This document shows positions 1-9,071 of a DNA stretch of 64,000 nt, piece by piece (the stretch's first letter is position 1; each line of letters opens with the position of its first letter). The notes under the pieces were generated by a model, which was not told where the DNA came from, did no database searches, and saw only the letters and a list, made by a program, of their open reading frames with translations. The translations under genes were made by a program, and so were the position numbers. This stretch comes from Lentzea albidocapillata (GTDB taxonomy: Bacteria; Actinomycetota; Actinomycetes; Mycobacteriales; Pseudonocardiaceae), in NCBI RefSeq assembly GCF_000719115.1, contig NZ_JOEA01000003.1, positions 310,001-374,000 of the forward strand. The letters are read 5' to 3'.

Positions 1-1595
1 CCGCCACCCTCCTCACCGCAGTTGGCGCGGCAGTTGGCCGACCGGTGGGCGTAGGGCACCCGCACGGTGTTCAGCTCGAAGAGGTTGTTGCGCTCCCAGC
101 CGCCGTGCAGGTTCAGGTCGGAGTCGAAGTCGTTGCCGATCACGACGTTGCCCGAGGCGGACCACTGGAACGTGAAGTGCCGCAGGTTGCGCGAGGTGTT
201 GCCGGTGTAGAGCGAGTCCCAGACACGCGAGCCGCGGAAGTAACCGTTGCCGCCCTTGCCCTTGTTCCACGAACCGTCGAGCTCGTTGTTCACGATCTGC
301 AGGTTCTTGGCCTCCTCGGTGACGATCGGGTGCGACCCGGTCATCTCCGCGCGGATGCCCTTCACCCACGAGTTCGCCGCCCACTTGAAGACGATGCCGT
401 GCATCTCGGCGGCGGGAGCCATGTTGCCGTAGTTGTTGATCGAGTCGGCCTGGTTGAGGCCGGGCATCGCCTGGGAGAAGCCGAAGTCCTCGAAGCCGAC
501 GCCGACGACCGGGTCCACCAGCGGGGAGGCCTTGGAGTCGTAGGCGGCGCCCGCGATCGGCGCGGAACCGTCCGAAGTGGACGTCACCGGGACGTCGTAC
601 TCCAGCGGCTTGTCGAGCGTGACGGTCTTGTTCGCCGTGTCCACGGCCGAGATCGTGAAGATCTGCGCCCGCATGTGCATGTTCAGCATCGGGAAGTCGG
701 TGCCGGTGGCCTTCTGCTGCTCGTAGAACTTCACCGAGTTCGCCGCGCGGATGTTGATGAACGACCCGACGGTCATGGCCGCCATGTTCGCGTTCGTCGC
801 CAGGTGGACCACGCGGTCGCCCTGCTTGGCGGAGTTCACCGCGTCACCCGGCTTGGCGCGCAGCTTCGAGCCGGCCTTCCAGTGCACGTTGACCGTGCCC
901 TCGAAGATGTCCTTGCGGTTCTCCGGTGCCGCCGCGTAGTCGCTCGCGTAGCTGGAGTGCACGCCCCGCGACTGCACCCGGAAAAGGCCGCGGCCCGGCC
1001 ACAGCCAGCCGCCCTTGCCCTGCCCGGACGTCATCCCGTCCTCGTCCCAGTCCGAACCGTCCGGGGTCAGGGAGTCGTACAGGGTGTTCGCGTCCGGCCG
1101 GAAGGTGATCTTCGTGGCGTCCCTGCCGGCGCCGCGGATGATCAGGTAGTCCGCGTCGGCGTGCAGTTCGCGCGAGACCGCCAGCTCGCCGGCGGGCAGC
1201 GTGATCAGGCTGAGCCTGGAGTAGCTCGCCGACGGCGAGCAGGTCGTCCTGATCGAGTCGATGGCCGCCTGCAGACCCGCCGAGTCGTCGAGTCCGTCGT
1301 TCGGCTTCACAGCGAACTGGCTCGCCAGTTCGGCGGCGGTGATCTGGCACGCCGCGCTGGAGTTGATCTCGCTCGGACCGGGGAGGTTCTGGCCTCCGCG
1401 ATAACCGGCCCTGCTCCAGTCGTACAACCCGCTGACGGGTGCCCGGCGATTGCCCGCCGAGGTGTCCAACCCGGTGAGCGCGCCCGCGCCAGGGGCCGCG
1501 TCGGCCGTGTTCACCAGCACGGCGATACCCGCCGCGGCGACTGTGCCCACAATGCCGAGCACAGCTGCTCGACGTAGGCCTTGACTTCGGGACAC
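1..1595 (-). CDS. Secreted beta-helix-like protein, C-terminus cut by window edge
   Basis: Only the first ~531 codons are present; the gene runs off the left edge. I start it at GTG 1595, which sits 5 nt after GGAGG; the ATG at 1599 is in another frame and too close to that site. Residues ~8-35 are a hydrophobic Ala-rich signal peptide ending near NTADAAPGA, so the product is exported. The mature part is Asn/Gly/Asp-rich, with stretches such as LQIVNNELDGSWNKG and GNVVIGNDFDSDLNLHGG that resemble rungs of a right-handed parallel beta-helix (pectate-lyase-like fold), and a Cys pair in CRANC. I see no catalytic motif; a polysaccharide-acting enzyme is plausible but inferred. Two inverted repeats lie in its upstream region. 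Confidence 0.75.
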   Translation of the reverse strand, partial: MSRSQGLRRAAVLGIVGTVAAAGIAVLVNTADAAPGAGALTGLDTSAGNRRAPVSGLYDWSRAGYRGGQNLPGPSEINSSAACQITAAELASQFAVKPNDGLDDSAGLQAAIDSIRTTCSPSASYSRLSLITLPAGELAVSRELHADADYLIIRGAGRDATKITFRPDANTLYDSLTPDGSDWDEDGMTSGQGKGGWLWPGRGLFRVQSRGVHSSYASDYAAAPENRKDIFEGTVNVHWKAGSKLRAKPGDAVNSAKQGDRVVHLATNANMAAMTVGSFINIRAANSVKFYEQQKATGTDFPMLNMHMRAQIFTISAVDTANKTVTLDKPLEYDVPVTSTSDGSAPIAGAAYDSKASPLVDPVVGVGFEDFGFSQAMPGLNQADSINNYGNMAPAAEMHGIVFKWAANSWVKGIRAEMTGSHPIVTEEAKNLQIVNNELDGSWNKGKGGNGYFRGSRVWDSLYTGNTSRNLRHFTFQWSASGNVVIGNDFDSDLNLHGGWERNNLFELNTVRVPYAHRSANCRANCGEEGG

Positions 1596-1707
1596 GCATG
1601 CCTCCAGGGACTGTTCGGACCGCGGTTGTGGGGCGGCTCACACTGCGGAATCGAATTGTGAATAGCCCACGAAGTCCCCGTCAACAATTCGTGCGAGATT
1701 CGCAGAA

Positions 1708-1727
1708 ATGTTCGAGCATGTGAACAT
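1708..1727. promoter_or_regulatory. Inverted repeat upstream of secreted-protein gene
   Basis: ATGTTC and GAACAT arms separated by 8 nt, in the AT-richer 257-bp stretch (1596-1852) upstream of the beta-helix gene. It is a possible regulator site. The half-site ATGTTC is the same as in the palindrome upstream of the TetR gene at 50048-50062, which may be coincidence. Confidence 0.35.
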
Positions 1728-1747
1728 CAGATATGTGAATTAGGGAA

Positions 1748-1764
1748 TCTGCAACGTTTGCAGA
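1748..1764. promoter_or_regulatory. LacI-type operator-like palindrome
   Basis: A perfect inverted repeat, TCTGCAA-CGT-TTGCAGA (7+3+7), about 150 bp upstream of the start of the secreted beta-helix gene. TGCAA half-sites around a CG-containing centre are typical of LacI/GalR-family operators. No LacI gene lies next to it; the only one in the window is at 29774-30979, and its own candidate operator is different. Confidence 0.45.
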
Positions 1765-1852
1765 AGTCTATTTGACCGCACTTTCAACGACCGCCAGAAT
1801 GGATTCAGGATCAAGTTCGCCGCCTCCGGAGCGGACGCTCCACAGTGGAGAC

Positions 1853-3214
1853 TCAGCTCCTCGACGCGGAGAGCACCTCGTCTGCGGCACGGTCACCCGA
1901 GGTGATGGCGCCGTCGACGTAACCGTTCCAGACCGACGCCGTCTCGGTCCCCGCCCAGTGCAGGGCACCGGTCGGGGCACGCCAGCCGTGCTCGCCGTAC
2001 TGCGTCCAGCCGCCGGGGTAGACGAAGCACGCGTAGCCGCCGATGGTCCAGCCGTCCTCGGACCAGGCCATCTCGGCATAGTCGATGGGCATGCGCGCAC
2101 GGGCGCCCGCGACCTCCGCCAGCGCAGCGAGGACATCGGCACGGCGAACGTCGTCGGGCGCGGCGGCCCAGCGGTCGACGCTGTCGCCGTGGACGAACGC
2201 GACGAGCACACCTCGTGACGCGTCCTGCGGCGAGTTGTCGAACACCGCTCCCACGGGGTTACGGCCGTGGAGGGCGGCGATGCCGGAGCGGTCCTTCTTG
2301 CGCCAGAACGGTTCCTCGTAGACCGCGTGCACCTTCGCGACCCGCCCCATCGGCGTGTGGCCCGTCCAGCCGCGCCGCGCGGCAGGTAAGGCGGGCTCGA
2401 AGCCGATGCGTCCCAACGCCGCGGGCGGCACGGTGACGATCGCCCGCCGCGCCCGCACCACCGCCTTGCCGGTGATCACCTCGACGCCGTCGGCCGTGTG
2501 CCGGATCGTCAGCACCGGCTCGCCCAGCCGGACGGTCAGCGACGCGGCCATCGCCAGGGCGAGAGCATCCGCGCCGTCGGCGAAACGGGAGTCCTGCGCG
2601 CTTCCGGAGACCAGCTGCCCGTAACCACCCGCCGAGGCGACGTAGAACAACACGTGGAAGAACGAGATCTCCCTCGGCTCGCAACACCACACGCCCTGCA
2701 CCGCGTGCGCCAGCCTGCGCAGCGCGTCCTCGTCGTCGGTCTGCGAGTGGAAGAACTCCTCGGCGGACATCGCGTCGAGGACCTCGAAGCTGGGCGTGAG
2801 CCAGGGCTGGTCCAGGTCGACGGTCAGCGCGAGCTCGTCGAGCAGCGCGGTGACGCGCCCGTACTCGACGATGCCGGGACCGGACTTCGGCAACGTGCCG
2901 GAGTAGTCGCTCCGGGTGCCGTCGTGCCAGACCTCGACGTGCCGGCCGGTCTCCCAGGCCGGGAACGTCCCGCACTCGTACTGCGCCGCGAGCTCGTGGA
3001 ACCGCTTCTGGGACGGGCCGATCCACTGTGCGCCGTGGTCGACGCGCACTCCGGACGGCAGCACCTCGCTGACCGCCCGGCCGCCCACGCGGTCCGCGGC
3101 CTCCAGGACGACCACACCGAGTCCGGCAGCCGTCAGGCGCGACGCGGCCGCGAGACCCGCGTAGCCGGCGCCGACGACAACGACGTCGGCGGAATGCTGC
3201 TCCAGTCCAGTCAC
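1853..3214 (-). CDS. Flavin monoamine oxidase family protein
   Basis: A flavoprotein of about 453 residues with the amine-oxidase fold. The FAD dinucleotide motif VVVVGAGYAGLAAASRL is at the N-terminus, followed by an E-x6-GGR-type motif (LEAADRVGGRA). The C-terminal FAD signature WAGTETASVWNGYVDGA is that of monoamine/putrescine oxidases, which oxidise amines to aldehydes with release of ammonia and H2O2. Substrate cannot be read from the sequence. I use GTG 3214 because it lies ~10 residues before the FAD motif; an in-frame TTG at 3250 would add 12 residues. No signal peptide, so probably cytoplasmic. It appears monocistronic. Confidence 0.85.
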   Translation of the reverse strand: MTGLEQHSADVVVVGAGYAGLAAASRLTAAGLGVVVLEAADRVGGRAVSEVLPSGVRVDHGAQWIGPSQKRFHELAAQYECGTFPAWETGRHVEVWHDGTRSDYSGTLPKSGPGIVEYGRVTALLDELALTVDLDQPWLTPSFEVLDAMSAEEFFHSQTDDEDALRRLAHAVQGVWCCEPREISFFHVLFYVASAGGYGQLVSGSAQDSRFADGADALALAMAASLTVRLGEPVLTIRHTADGVEVITGKAVVRARRAIVTVPPAALGRIGFEPALPAARRGWTGHTPMGRVAKVHAVYEEPFWRKKDRSGIAALHGRNPVGAVFDNSPQDASRGVLVAFVHGDSVDRWAAAPDDVRRADVLAALAEVAGARARMPIDYAEMAWSEDGWTIGGYACFVYPGGWTQYGEHGWRAPTGALHWAGTETASVWNGYVDGAITSGDRAADEVLSASRS

Positions 3215-3315
3215 GACGCACACGATGGGCAGAACCGACCTGGCAGTCAAGGCAGGAGCCGCGCAGCGATACAGGCCCTAGTGGCGTGGCCCAGCCGGCG
3301 TGCCGAGCCGCACCA

Positions 3316-3747
3316 TCAGAAGTCGTCGCCGCTCGTGAGCGCGTGCTCCATGGCGTCCGCGCGGGCGACCAGCAACGCGAGCGGGCGTTCGAACTCCTCC
3401 CGCACGCTCAGGTCCTCCAGCGGCACCATGTGCTTGAGCAACGCGAGACCGTCCACCACGGCCGCCCCACCCACCTGCGACTCGCCCGCGAGCTCAAGGA
3501 AACGGCGCAGGTCGACGTCCGCGGCGCGGCCGACCGGCGAGGAGATCTCCACCCACGCCGCTCCGCCGAGGTCCGGCAGGTGGTGCACCGAGACCTGCTG
3601 GGTCCGCGCGCCGTCGGTGTCGAGACGGAAGCGCAGCCAGGCGTCCGACTCCTCCAGCACCTCGTACCGCAGCCGGACATAGTTGATCACTTCAACCCAG
3701 GACGTCACGCCCGGTTCCGCCTCTCTCACGCCCGTTGCCACCACCAC
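3316..3747 (-). CDS. Conserved hypothetical protein
   Basis: About 140 residues, acidic, with no transmembrane segment, signal peptide or motif I recognise. Its composition (alternating hydrophobic strands, then a Leu/Arg-rich helical C-terminal half ending HALTSGDDF) suggests a small soluble alpha/beta protein. Several GTG codons cluster at the start (3747, 3744, 3741 and 3729), so the N-terminus is uncertain by up to six residues. It is divergent from the NYN-domain gene across 190 bp. That gap holds a TACCCT -10-like element and a 13-codon leaderless-type ORF starting at ATG 3884. Confidence 0.6.
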   Translation of the reverse strand: MVVATGVREAEPGVTSWVEVINYVRLRYEVLEESDAWLRFRLDTDGARTQQVSVHHLPDLGGAAWVEISSPVGRAADVDLRRFLELAGESQVGGAAVVDGLALLKHMVPLEDLSVREEFERPLALLVARADAMEHALTSGDDF

Positions 3748-3938
3748 CGTAATGCGGGAACAGGGCGTTCGTGCCGCTTTGGCCGATCGTGTCGGACGGG
3801 TGTCGCAACCGGGTCATGAGGTGTCCGGTGAACACGAAGCGGACGCACAGTGCACTTAGGTGATGATCGAGTACCCTCCGCTCATGGCCGACGAACGCGC
3901 GCCGACGCCGCGCCAGGTCACCTGAAAGGCGAACGACC

Positions 3939-4694
3939 GTGGTCACTGCCAATGAGAGCGCCGTCAAACTCGCGGTGCTGATCGACGCGGACAACGCCCA
4001 GCCCTCGATCACCGAGGCGCTGCTGGCCGAGATCGCCAAGTACGGCACCGCACACGTCAAGCGCGCGTACGGCGACTGGACCGGCACCAGCCTCAAGGGC
4101 TGGAAGGACCACCTGCTGGCCCAGTCGATCCAGCCGATCCAGCAGTTCGCCTACACGACCGGCAAGAACGCGACCGACGCGGCGATGGTCATCGACGCGA
4201 TGGACCTGCTGTACTCCGACCGCTTCGACGGCTTCTGCATCGTCTCGAGCGACTCCGACTTCACCCGCCTCGCCGCCCGCCTGCGCGAGTCCGGGCTCAC
4301 CGTCTACGGCTTCGGCGAACGCAAGACGCCCAAGCCGTTCGTCGCGGCCTGCGACAAGTTCATCTACGTCGAGAACCTCGCCTACCCCGAGGCCGAAGCC
4401 CCTACCGAAACGCCGCTGACGCGGAAGTCCACGGTGTCCGTCGCCCAACTCAAGGGCGACACCACCCTCGTCAAGCTGCTGCGCAACGCCGTCGAGGCGG
4501 CGTCCGACGAGGACGGCTGGGCCTCGCTCGCCGCGGTCGGCAGCATCATCACCAAGCAGCGGCCCGAGTTCGACTCCCGCACGTACGGCTACTCCAAGCT
4601 CAGCGACCTGATCACCGCGACGACGTTGTTCGAGGTCGACCGCCGTGTTCAGGGCAAGAAGTCGGCGGTCTACGTGCGGGACCGTCGTCGATGA
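3939..4694 (+). CDS. NYN domain protein with C-terminal OST-HTH/LOTUS-type domain
   Basis: 251 residues. Residues ~10-150 form a NYN/PIN-like nuclease domain: LIDADNAQPS at the N-terminus, the helix DAAMVIDAMDLLY, and the acidic strand IVSSDSDF supply the conserved Asp residues that bind metal in this RNase family. Residues ~165-250 resemble a LOTUS/OST-HTH domain (VKLLRNAVEAASDEDGWASL...), which in this family binds RNA. The likely role is cleavage or handling of RNA; the target is unknown. Start GTG 3939 is supported by GAAAGG 8 nt upstream. It converges with the LLM oxidoreductase, with 42 bp between stops. Confidence 0.85.
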   Translation: MVTANESAVKLAVLIDADNAQPSITEALLAEIAKYGTAHVKRAYGDWTGTSLKGWKDHLLAQSIQPIQQFAYTTGKNATDAAMVIDAMDLLYSDRFDGFCIVSSDSDFTRLAARLRESGLTVYGFGERKTPKPFVAACDKFIYVENLAYPEAEAPTETPLTRKSTVSVAQLKGDTTLVKLLRNAVEAASDEDGWASLAAVGSIITKQRPEFDSRTYGYSKLSDLITATTLFEVDRRVQGKKSAVYVRDRRR

Positions 4695-4736
4695 TTCTTT
4701 TCGGTCAACACTGAAGCAATAGAGATTGCTGACCCG

Positions 4737-5759
4737 TCAGCGCCAGCCCAGTGCCGGTGCCACGTGCGTCAGGATGTTCTCCAGGACGTGCACGTTGAAC
4801 TCGACGCCGAGCTGGTTCGGCACGGTCAGCAGCAGCGTGTCCGCCTCGGCGATCGCCTCGTCCCCCGCGAGCTGCTCGACCAGCACGTCGGGCTCGGCCG
4901 CGTAGGAACGGCCGAAGATCGCCTTGTTCGGGCCGTCGATGAAACCGACCTGGTCGGTGCTCTTGCCGTCGCCGCCGAAGTACATGCGGTCGAGGTCCGT
5001 GGTGAGCGCGAAGATGCTGCGTGACACCGAGACGCGCGGCTCGTGCTTCCAGCCGGCCTCGGTCCAGGCCTTGCGGAACGCCCTGATCTGGTCGGCCTGC
5101 TGCACGTGGAACGGCGCGCCGCCCTCGTCGAACTTCAGGGTGGAGCTCATCAGGTTCATGCCCTGCTGGGCTGCCCAGGCGGCGGTGCCGTTGGAACCCG
5201 CGCCCCACCAGATCCGGTCGCGCAGGCCCGGCGCGTGCGGCTCGAGGCGGAGCAGGCCGGGCGGGTTCGGGAACATCGGGCGGGGGTGGGGCTCCGCGAA
5301 GCCGCCGCCTTCCAGCATCTTCAGGAACAGTTCGGCGTGCATGCGGGCCATGTCGGCGTCGGTCTCGCCCTCACCGGGCCCGTAGCCGAAGTGCCGCCAG
5401 CCGTCGATGACCTGCTCGGGCGATCCCCGCGAGATGCCGAGCTGCAGCCTGCCACCGGCGATGAGGTCGGCGGCGCCCGCGTCCTCGGCCATGTACATCG
5501 GGTTCTCGTAGCGCATGTCGATCACGCCGGTGCCGATCTCGATGCGCTCGGTCTTCGCGCCGATCGCGGCGAGCAGCGGGAACGGCGACGCGAGCTGCCG
5601 GGCGAAGTGGTGCACGCGGAAGTAGGCACCGTCCGCGCCGAGCTCCTCGGCGGCCACGGCCAGGTCGATCGACTGCAGCAACGTGTCGGCCGCCGACCTC
5701 GTCTGCGAGTGCGGGCTGTCCGTCCAGTGCCCGAACGACAGAAAACCGATCTTCTTCAT
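4737..5759 (-). CDS. LLM-class flavin-dependent oxidoreductase
   Basis: 340 residues, the usual length for bacterial luciferase-like monooxygenases. The N-terminus KKIGFLSFGHW, the strand GADGAYFRVHHFARQ, and IEIGTGVIDMRYENPMYMAED with LQLGISRGSPEQV match the F420/FMN-binding TIM barrel of this family. These enzymes oxidise organic substrates with reduced flavin; the substrate is not deducible. I chose ATG 5759 over the in-frame TTG 5777 because the MKKIG start fits the first barrel strand. It stands alone. Confidence 0.88.
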   Translation of the reverse strand: MKKIGFLSFGHWTDSPHSQTRSAADTLLQSIDLAVAAEELGADGAYFRVHHFARQLASPFPLLAAIGAKTERIEIGTGVIDMRYENPMYMAEDAGAADLIAGGRLQLGISRGSPEQVIDGWRHFGYGPGEGETDADMARMHAELFLKMLEGGGFAEPHPRPMFPNPPGLLRLEPHAPGLRDRIWWGAGSNGTAAWAAQQGMNLMSSTLKFDEGGAPFHVQQADQIRAFRKAWTEAGWKHEPRVSVSRSIFALTTDLDRMYFGGDGKSTDQVGFIDGPNKAIFGRSYAAEPDVLVEQLAGDEAIAEADTLLLTVPNQLGVEFNVHVLENILTHVAPALGWR

Positions 5760-5817
5760 GCTGCCAAGATAGTTCAATGTTCAAGTAAATGCCTGTGACT
5801 CGTGCGTCACGTGCCGA

Positions 5818-7116
5818 TCAGCGCTTCGGCCGGCGGTCCACGATCCGCTTCATCTTGCCGACGGACCGCTCGATCCCGCCCGGCGCGACGACGTCCACCG
5901 CGACGGTGACGCCGATCGAGTTCTTCACCAGCCGCCGCAGCTCCTCCCCCGCGTCCCCGGCCGCGGCGTCCTCGCGGTACTCCACCAGCACGGTCAGGTC
6001 GTCGAGGTTGCCGGTGCGGCTCAGCACGCACTGGAAGTGCGGCGACAGCGCGGGAACGCGCAGGATCAGCTCCTCGATCTGGGTCGGGAACAGGTTCACG
6101 CCGCGCAGGATGATCATGTCGTCGGTGCGGCCGGTGATCTTCTCGATCCGTCGCATGGTCCGCGCCGTGCCCGGCAGCAACCGGGTCAGGTCACGCGTGC
6201 GGTAGCGGATGATCGGCATCGCCTGCTTGGTCAGCGAGGTGAAGACGAGCTCGCCCTCCTCGCCGTCGGGCAGCACCTCACCCGTGACCGGGTCGATGAT
6301 CTCCGGATAGAAGTGGTCCTCCCAGACGTGCAGACCGTCCTTGGTCTCCACGCATTCACTCGCCACGCCCGGCCCGATCACCTCGGACAGCCCGTAGATG
6401 TCCACCGCGTGCATGTCCAGGCGGCGTTCCATCTCGTGGCGCATGTCGTTCGTCCACGGCTCGGCGCCGAAGATGCCGACCTTCAACGACGTCGAGCGCG
6501 GATCGACGCCCTGCCGCTCCATCTCGTCGATGATCGAGAGCATGTACGACGGCGTCACCATGATGACGTCCGGCTCGAAGTCGCGGATCAGCTGGACCTG
6601 GCGCTCGGTCATGCCACCGGACACCGGAACCACCGTGCAGCCCAGCAGTTCCGCGCCCGCGTGCGCGCCGAGTCCGCCGGTGAACAGGCCGTAGCCGTAG
6701 GCGTTGTGCAGGACGTGCCCGGCCCGGCCGCCCGCGGCGCGGATGCTGCGCGCCATGACCTTCGCCCACGTGTCCAGGTCGGCTTTCGTGTAGCCGACGA
6801 CGGTCGGTTTGCCGGTCGTTCCCGACGAGGCGTGCACGCGGGAGACCTCCGCGCGCGGAACGGCGAACATGCCGAACGGGTAGTTGTCCCGCAGGTCGGC
6901 CTTGGTCGTGAAGGGCAGCTTCGCCAGGTCCTCCAGCGACTTCACGTCACCGGGGTGCACACCACCGGCGTCGAGGGAGGCGCGGTAGTGCGGCACGTTC
7001 TCGTAGGCGTGGCGGACCGACCACTGCAGCCGTTCGAGTTGCAACGCCCGCAACTCGTCGATCGAGGCAGTTTCGATGGCCTCCAGGTCGCCCGGCCGCG
7101 GGCTCAGGTCCAGCAT
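5818..7116 (-). CDS. paaK: Phenylacetate-CoA ligase
   Basis: 432 residues, the normal length of PaaK. It activates phenylacetate (or a similar aryl acid) to its CoA thioester through an acyl-adenylate. Visible motifs are the P-loop VHASSGTTGKPTVVGYT, YGLSEVIGPG, and TGRTDDMIILRGVNLFP near the C-terminus, followed by the PaaK-type C-terminal domain. A longer open frame extends upstream, but the family N-terminus (LDLSPRPGDLEAIE) begins at ATG 7116. No other paa gene (paaABCDE, paaZ) is near, so this is an orphan ligase; the PaaX regulator at 59424 is far away. It may serve another aryl acid. Confidence 0.92.
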   Translation of the reverse strand: MLDLSPRPGDLEAIETASIDELRALQLERLQWSVRHAYENVPHYRASLDAGGVHPGDVKSLEDLAKLPFTTKADLRDNYPFGMFAVPRAEVSRVHASSGTTGKPTVVGYTKADLDTWAKVMARSIRAAGGRAGHVLHNAYGYGLFTGGLGAHAGAELLGCTVVPVSGGMTERQVQLIRDFEPDVIMVTPSYMLSIIDEMERQGVDPRSTSLKVGIFGAEPWTNDMRHEMERRLDMHAVDIYGLSEVIGPGVASECVETKDGLHVWEDHFYPEIIDPVTGEVLPDGEEGELVFTSLTKQAMPIIRYRTRDLTRLLPGTARTMRRIEKITGRTDDMIILRGVNLFPTQIEELILRVPALSPHFQCVLSRTGNLDDLTVLVEYREDAAAGDAGEELRRLVKNSIGVTVAVDVVAPGGIERSVGKMKRIVDRRPKR

Positions 7117-7142
7117 GCCGCCACCGTAGACGACCGTCCGGC

Positions 7143-7916
7143 TCAGGCCCGGCGGAGCAGCCGGTGGGTGCGCCGGACCGCCGCGAGGCGTTCGTCGCCG
7201 TTCATCGCGAGGGCGCGGACCACCGGGTCGTCCGGTCCCCTTCGCTGCCGGATCTCGGCCAGCCTGCCCTGCACCGTCGTAGGACTGCCATCGGGACCGG
7301 TGCTCATGTCGCAGTACCAGAGGGCGTCCCGCAGACGGCCGCGGTTGTCCGCGAACTCCCCGAGGGCACCTGCCAGCCCGACGAGCTCGGCCACGGCCGA
7401 CGCGCCGGAGTGGTGCGCGACCAGGCCGCAGATCCGTTCCGACACGCCCGCCCTGCGCAGGTAGCGCGCCCCGTCGAGCGAGTGCAGGCCGGTGTCGCTC
7501 ACCTCGGCGGCGTAGCCGATGTCGTGCACCCAGGCCGCGGCGACGAGCAGCTCGCGTTCCTCTTCGGGCAGCACGCGCGCCACGTGTTCGGCACGGCGTG
7601 CCACCCCGGCCGTGTGCGCCCAGCGACGGGGCAGCTCGGCGGCGAGCAGGCGGCGGGCGGTGTTGCACGCCCAGGTCGACAGGAACGTTCCCTCCGTCGC
7701 CTCGACCGGGAACGCCCGCGCCGAAGCCCGCACCTCACGGGCCACGAACAACGGCACGTAGTCCTGCAGCCGCGCACCTCCGAACCGCGCTCGCGCCCGT
7801 TCGATCCACTCGTGCACGAGGCTCGGTGGCACGTCGCCGTACTCACGAACCAGCTGGGACTCCAGGCGCCGGATCTTCTCGTCCGCCTGGCTCACAACCT
7901 CCGCTGTGATCGTCAC
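7143..7916 (-). CDS. HD-domain protein with N-terminal helical domain
   Basis: 257 residues. Residues ~1-55 are a three-helix segment (ADEKIRRLESQLVREYGDVPP) of the type found as a small N-terminal domain in actinobacterial proteins. From ~85 onward is an HD metal phosphohydrolase domain: RRWAHTAGVARRAEHVARVLP, then the AAAWVHDIGYA core and GLVAHHSGA. The full H...HD...H...D set points to a metal-dependent phosphohydrolase, probably on a nucleotide. It ends 26 bp upstream of paaK on the same strand, so co-transcription is possible. Substrate unknown. Confidence 0.85.
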   Translation of the reverse strand: MTITAEVVSQADEKIRRLESQLVREYGDVPPSLVHEWIERARARFGGARLQDYVPLFVAREVRASARAFPVEATEGTFLSTWACNTARRLLAAELPRRWAHTAGVARRAEHVARVLPEEERELLVAAAWVHDIGYAAEVSDTGLHSLDGARYLRRAGVSERICGLVAHHSGASAVAELVGLAGALGEFADNRGRLRDALWYCDMSTGPDGSPTTVQGRLAEIRQRRGPDDPVVRALAMNGDERLAAVRRTHRLLRRA

Positions 7917-8024
7917 CCGTCCACCGTAAGCTCTGGCGCACCGCCTCGGCCACCGTCGTTCCGCGGGGTTTGGATCACATGGGGGCCGGACTGCCGCCGC
8001 AGTTCGGCGCGGGGCGCGGGCGGT

Positions 8025-9071
8025 TCAGGCCGGATAGACGTGGACCTCGGTCGCCTTCACCGCCGCCCACAACGCGTCTCCCGGACGCAGCCGCAGGTCG
8101 GCGAGCGTGGCGGTGGTGATGTCCGCGAGCACGTTCGGCGCGCCGTCCAGGCGGACGCGGGTGGTGTGTGCGTGCTGCTCGATCGCGTCGACCGTGACAG
8201 GCCAGACGTTGCGCGGGCTTCCCCCCGGCCGTTCCGCGTGCAGGCTCACGGCGTTGGGCGGGAACACGACGTGCACCGGTCCGTCGACGGGCCGCGGGAT
8301 CGTGAGCGTGCCGCCTCCCTCCAGGCCGGCCTCGGTGCCCGATGCGGTGCCGCGGTAGAAGTTCAGGCCGACGAGGTTGGCGACGTAGTCGGTGCGCGGC
8401 TGGCGGGCGACCTCCGCCGGCGGCCCCGTTTGCACCGCACGGCCGCCTTCCAGGATCACCAGCCGGTCGGCCAGCACCATGGCGTCCAACGGATCGTGGG
8501 TGACCAGCAGCGTGTGGCCGCCGAAGTCCGCGAGGTGCCGGCCCAGTTCCGAGCGGACCTGCAGGCGGGTGCTCGCGTCCAGCGCGGCGAGCGGTTCGTC
8601 GAGCAGCAGCAGGCTCGGGCCGGTGGCCAGGGCACGAGCGAGAGCGACCCGTTGCGCCTGCCCGCCCGACAACGAACGCGGCTTGGTCTGCGCGTAGCCG
8701 TCCAGCCCGACCCGTCCAAGCCAGCGCGCCGCCTCGGCCCGTGCCTCGTTCCGCCGCGTGCCACGGGATCTGAGGCCGAACGCGACGTTCTCCAGCGCGG
8801 ACATGTGCGCGAAGAGCAGGTAGTCCTGGAACACCACGCCGATCGGCCGTTTCTCGGCGGGCAGGAACGCGTCCGCACCGTCCCAGGTGGACTCACCGAC
8901 GGTGATGTGCCCTGACGTCAACGGGAGCAGGCCCGCCAGGGCGCGGAGCGCGGTGGACTTGCCGGCGCCGTTCGGGCCGAGCAGCGCGACGACCTCGCCC
9001 GGTGCGATCGTCAGGCCGAGGTCGAGGGTGAAGGTGCCGCGCGTGACGCGCAGGTCCGCTTTCAGGGTCAC
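8025..9071 (-). CDS. modC: Molybdate ABC transporter, ATP-binding protein
   Basis: 348 residues. Walker A GPNGAGKST (~35), ABC signature LSGGQAQRVALARAL (~130), Walker B LLLLDEPLAALD (~150) and the switch His in LLVTHDPLDAM, then a ~100-residue TOBE-type C-terminal domain that binds oxyanion in ModC. It powers ModAB import of molybdate at the inner face of the membrane. GTG 9071 overlaps the modB stop by 4 nt (GTGA), so translation is coupled. Imported molybdenum would supply the molybdenum hydroxylase at 26843-29337. Confidence 0.93.
   Translation of the reverse strand: MTLKADLRVTRGTFTLDLGLTIAPGEVVALLGPNGAGKSTALRALAGLLPLTSGHITVGESTWDGADAFLPAEKRPIGVVFQDYLLFAHMSALENVAFGLRSRGTRRNEARAEAARWLGRVGLDGYAQTKPRSLSGGQAQRVALARALATGPSLLLLDEPLAALDASTRLQVRSELGRHLADFGGHTLLVTHDPLDAMVLADRLVILEGGRAVQTGPPAEVARQPRTDYVANLVGLNFYRGTASGTEAGLEGGGTLTIPRPVDGPVHVVFPPNAVSLHAERPGGSPRNVWPVTVDAIEQHAHTTRVRLDGAPNVLADITTATLADLRLRPGDALWAAVKATEVHVYPA

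Noticed and set aside
45..1577. A 510-codon plus-strand frame at the left end
   Set aside because: It is the shadow of the secreted beta-helix gene, which has a signal peptide and ribosome site on the minus strand.
3884..3925. A 13-codon leaderless ORF before the NYN gene
   Set aside because: A TACCCT -10-like element precedes it, but such a short frame cannot be supported without data.
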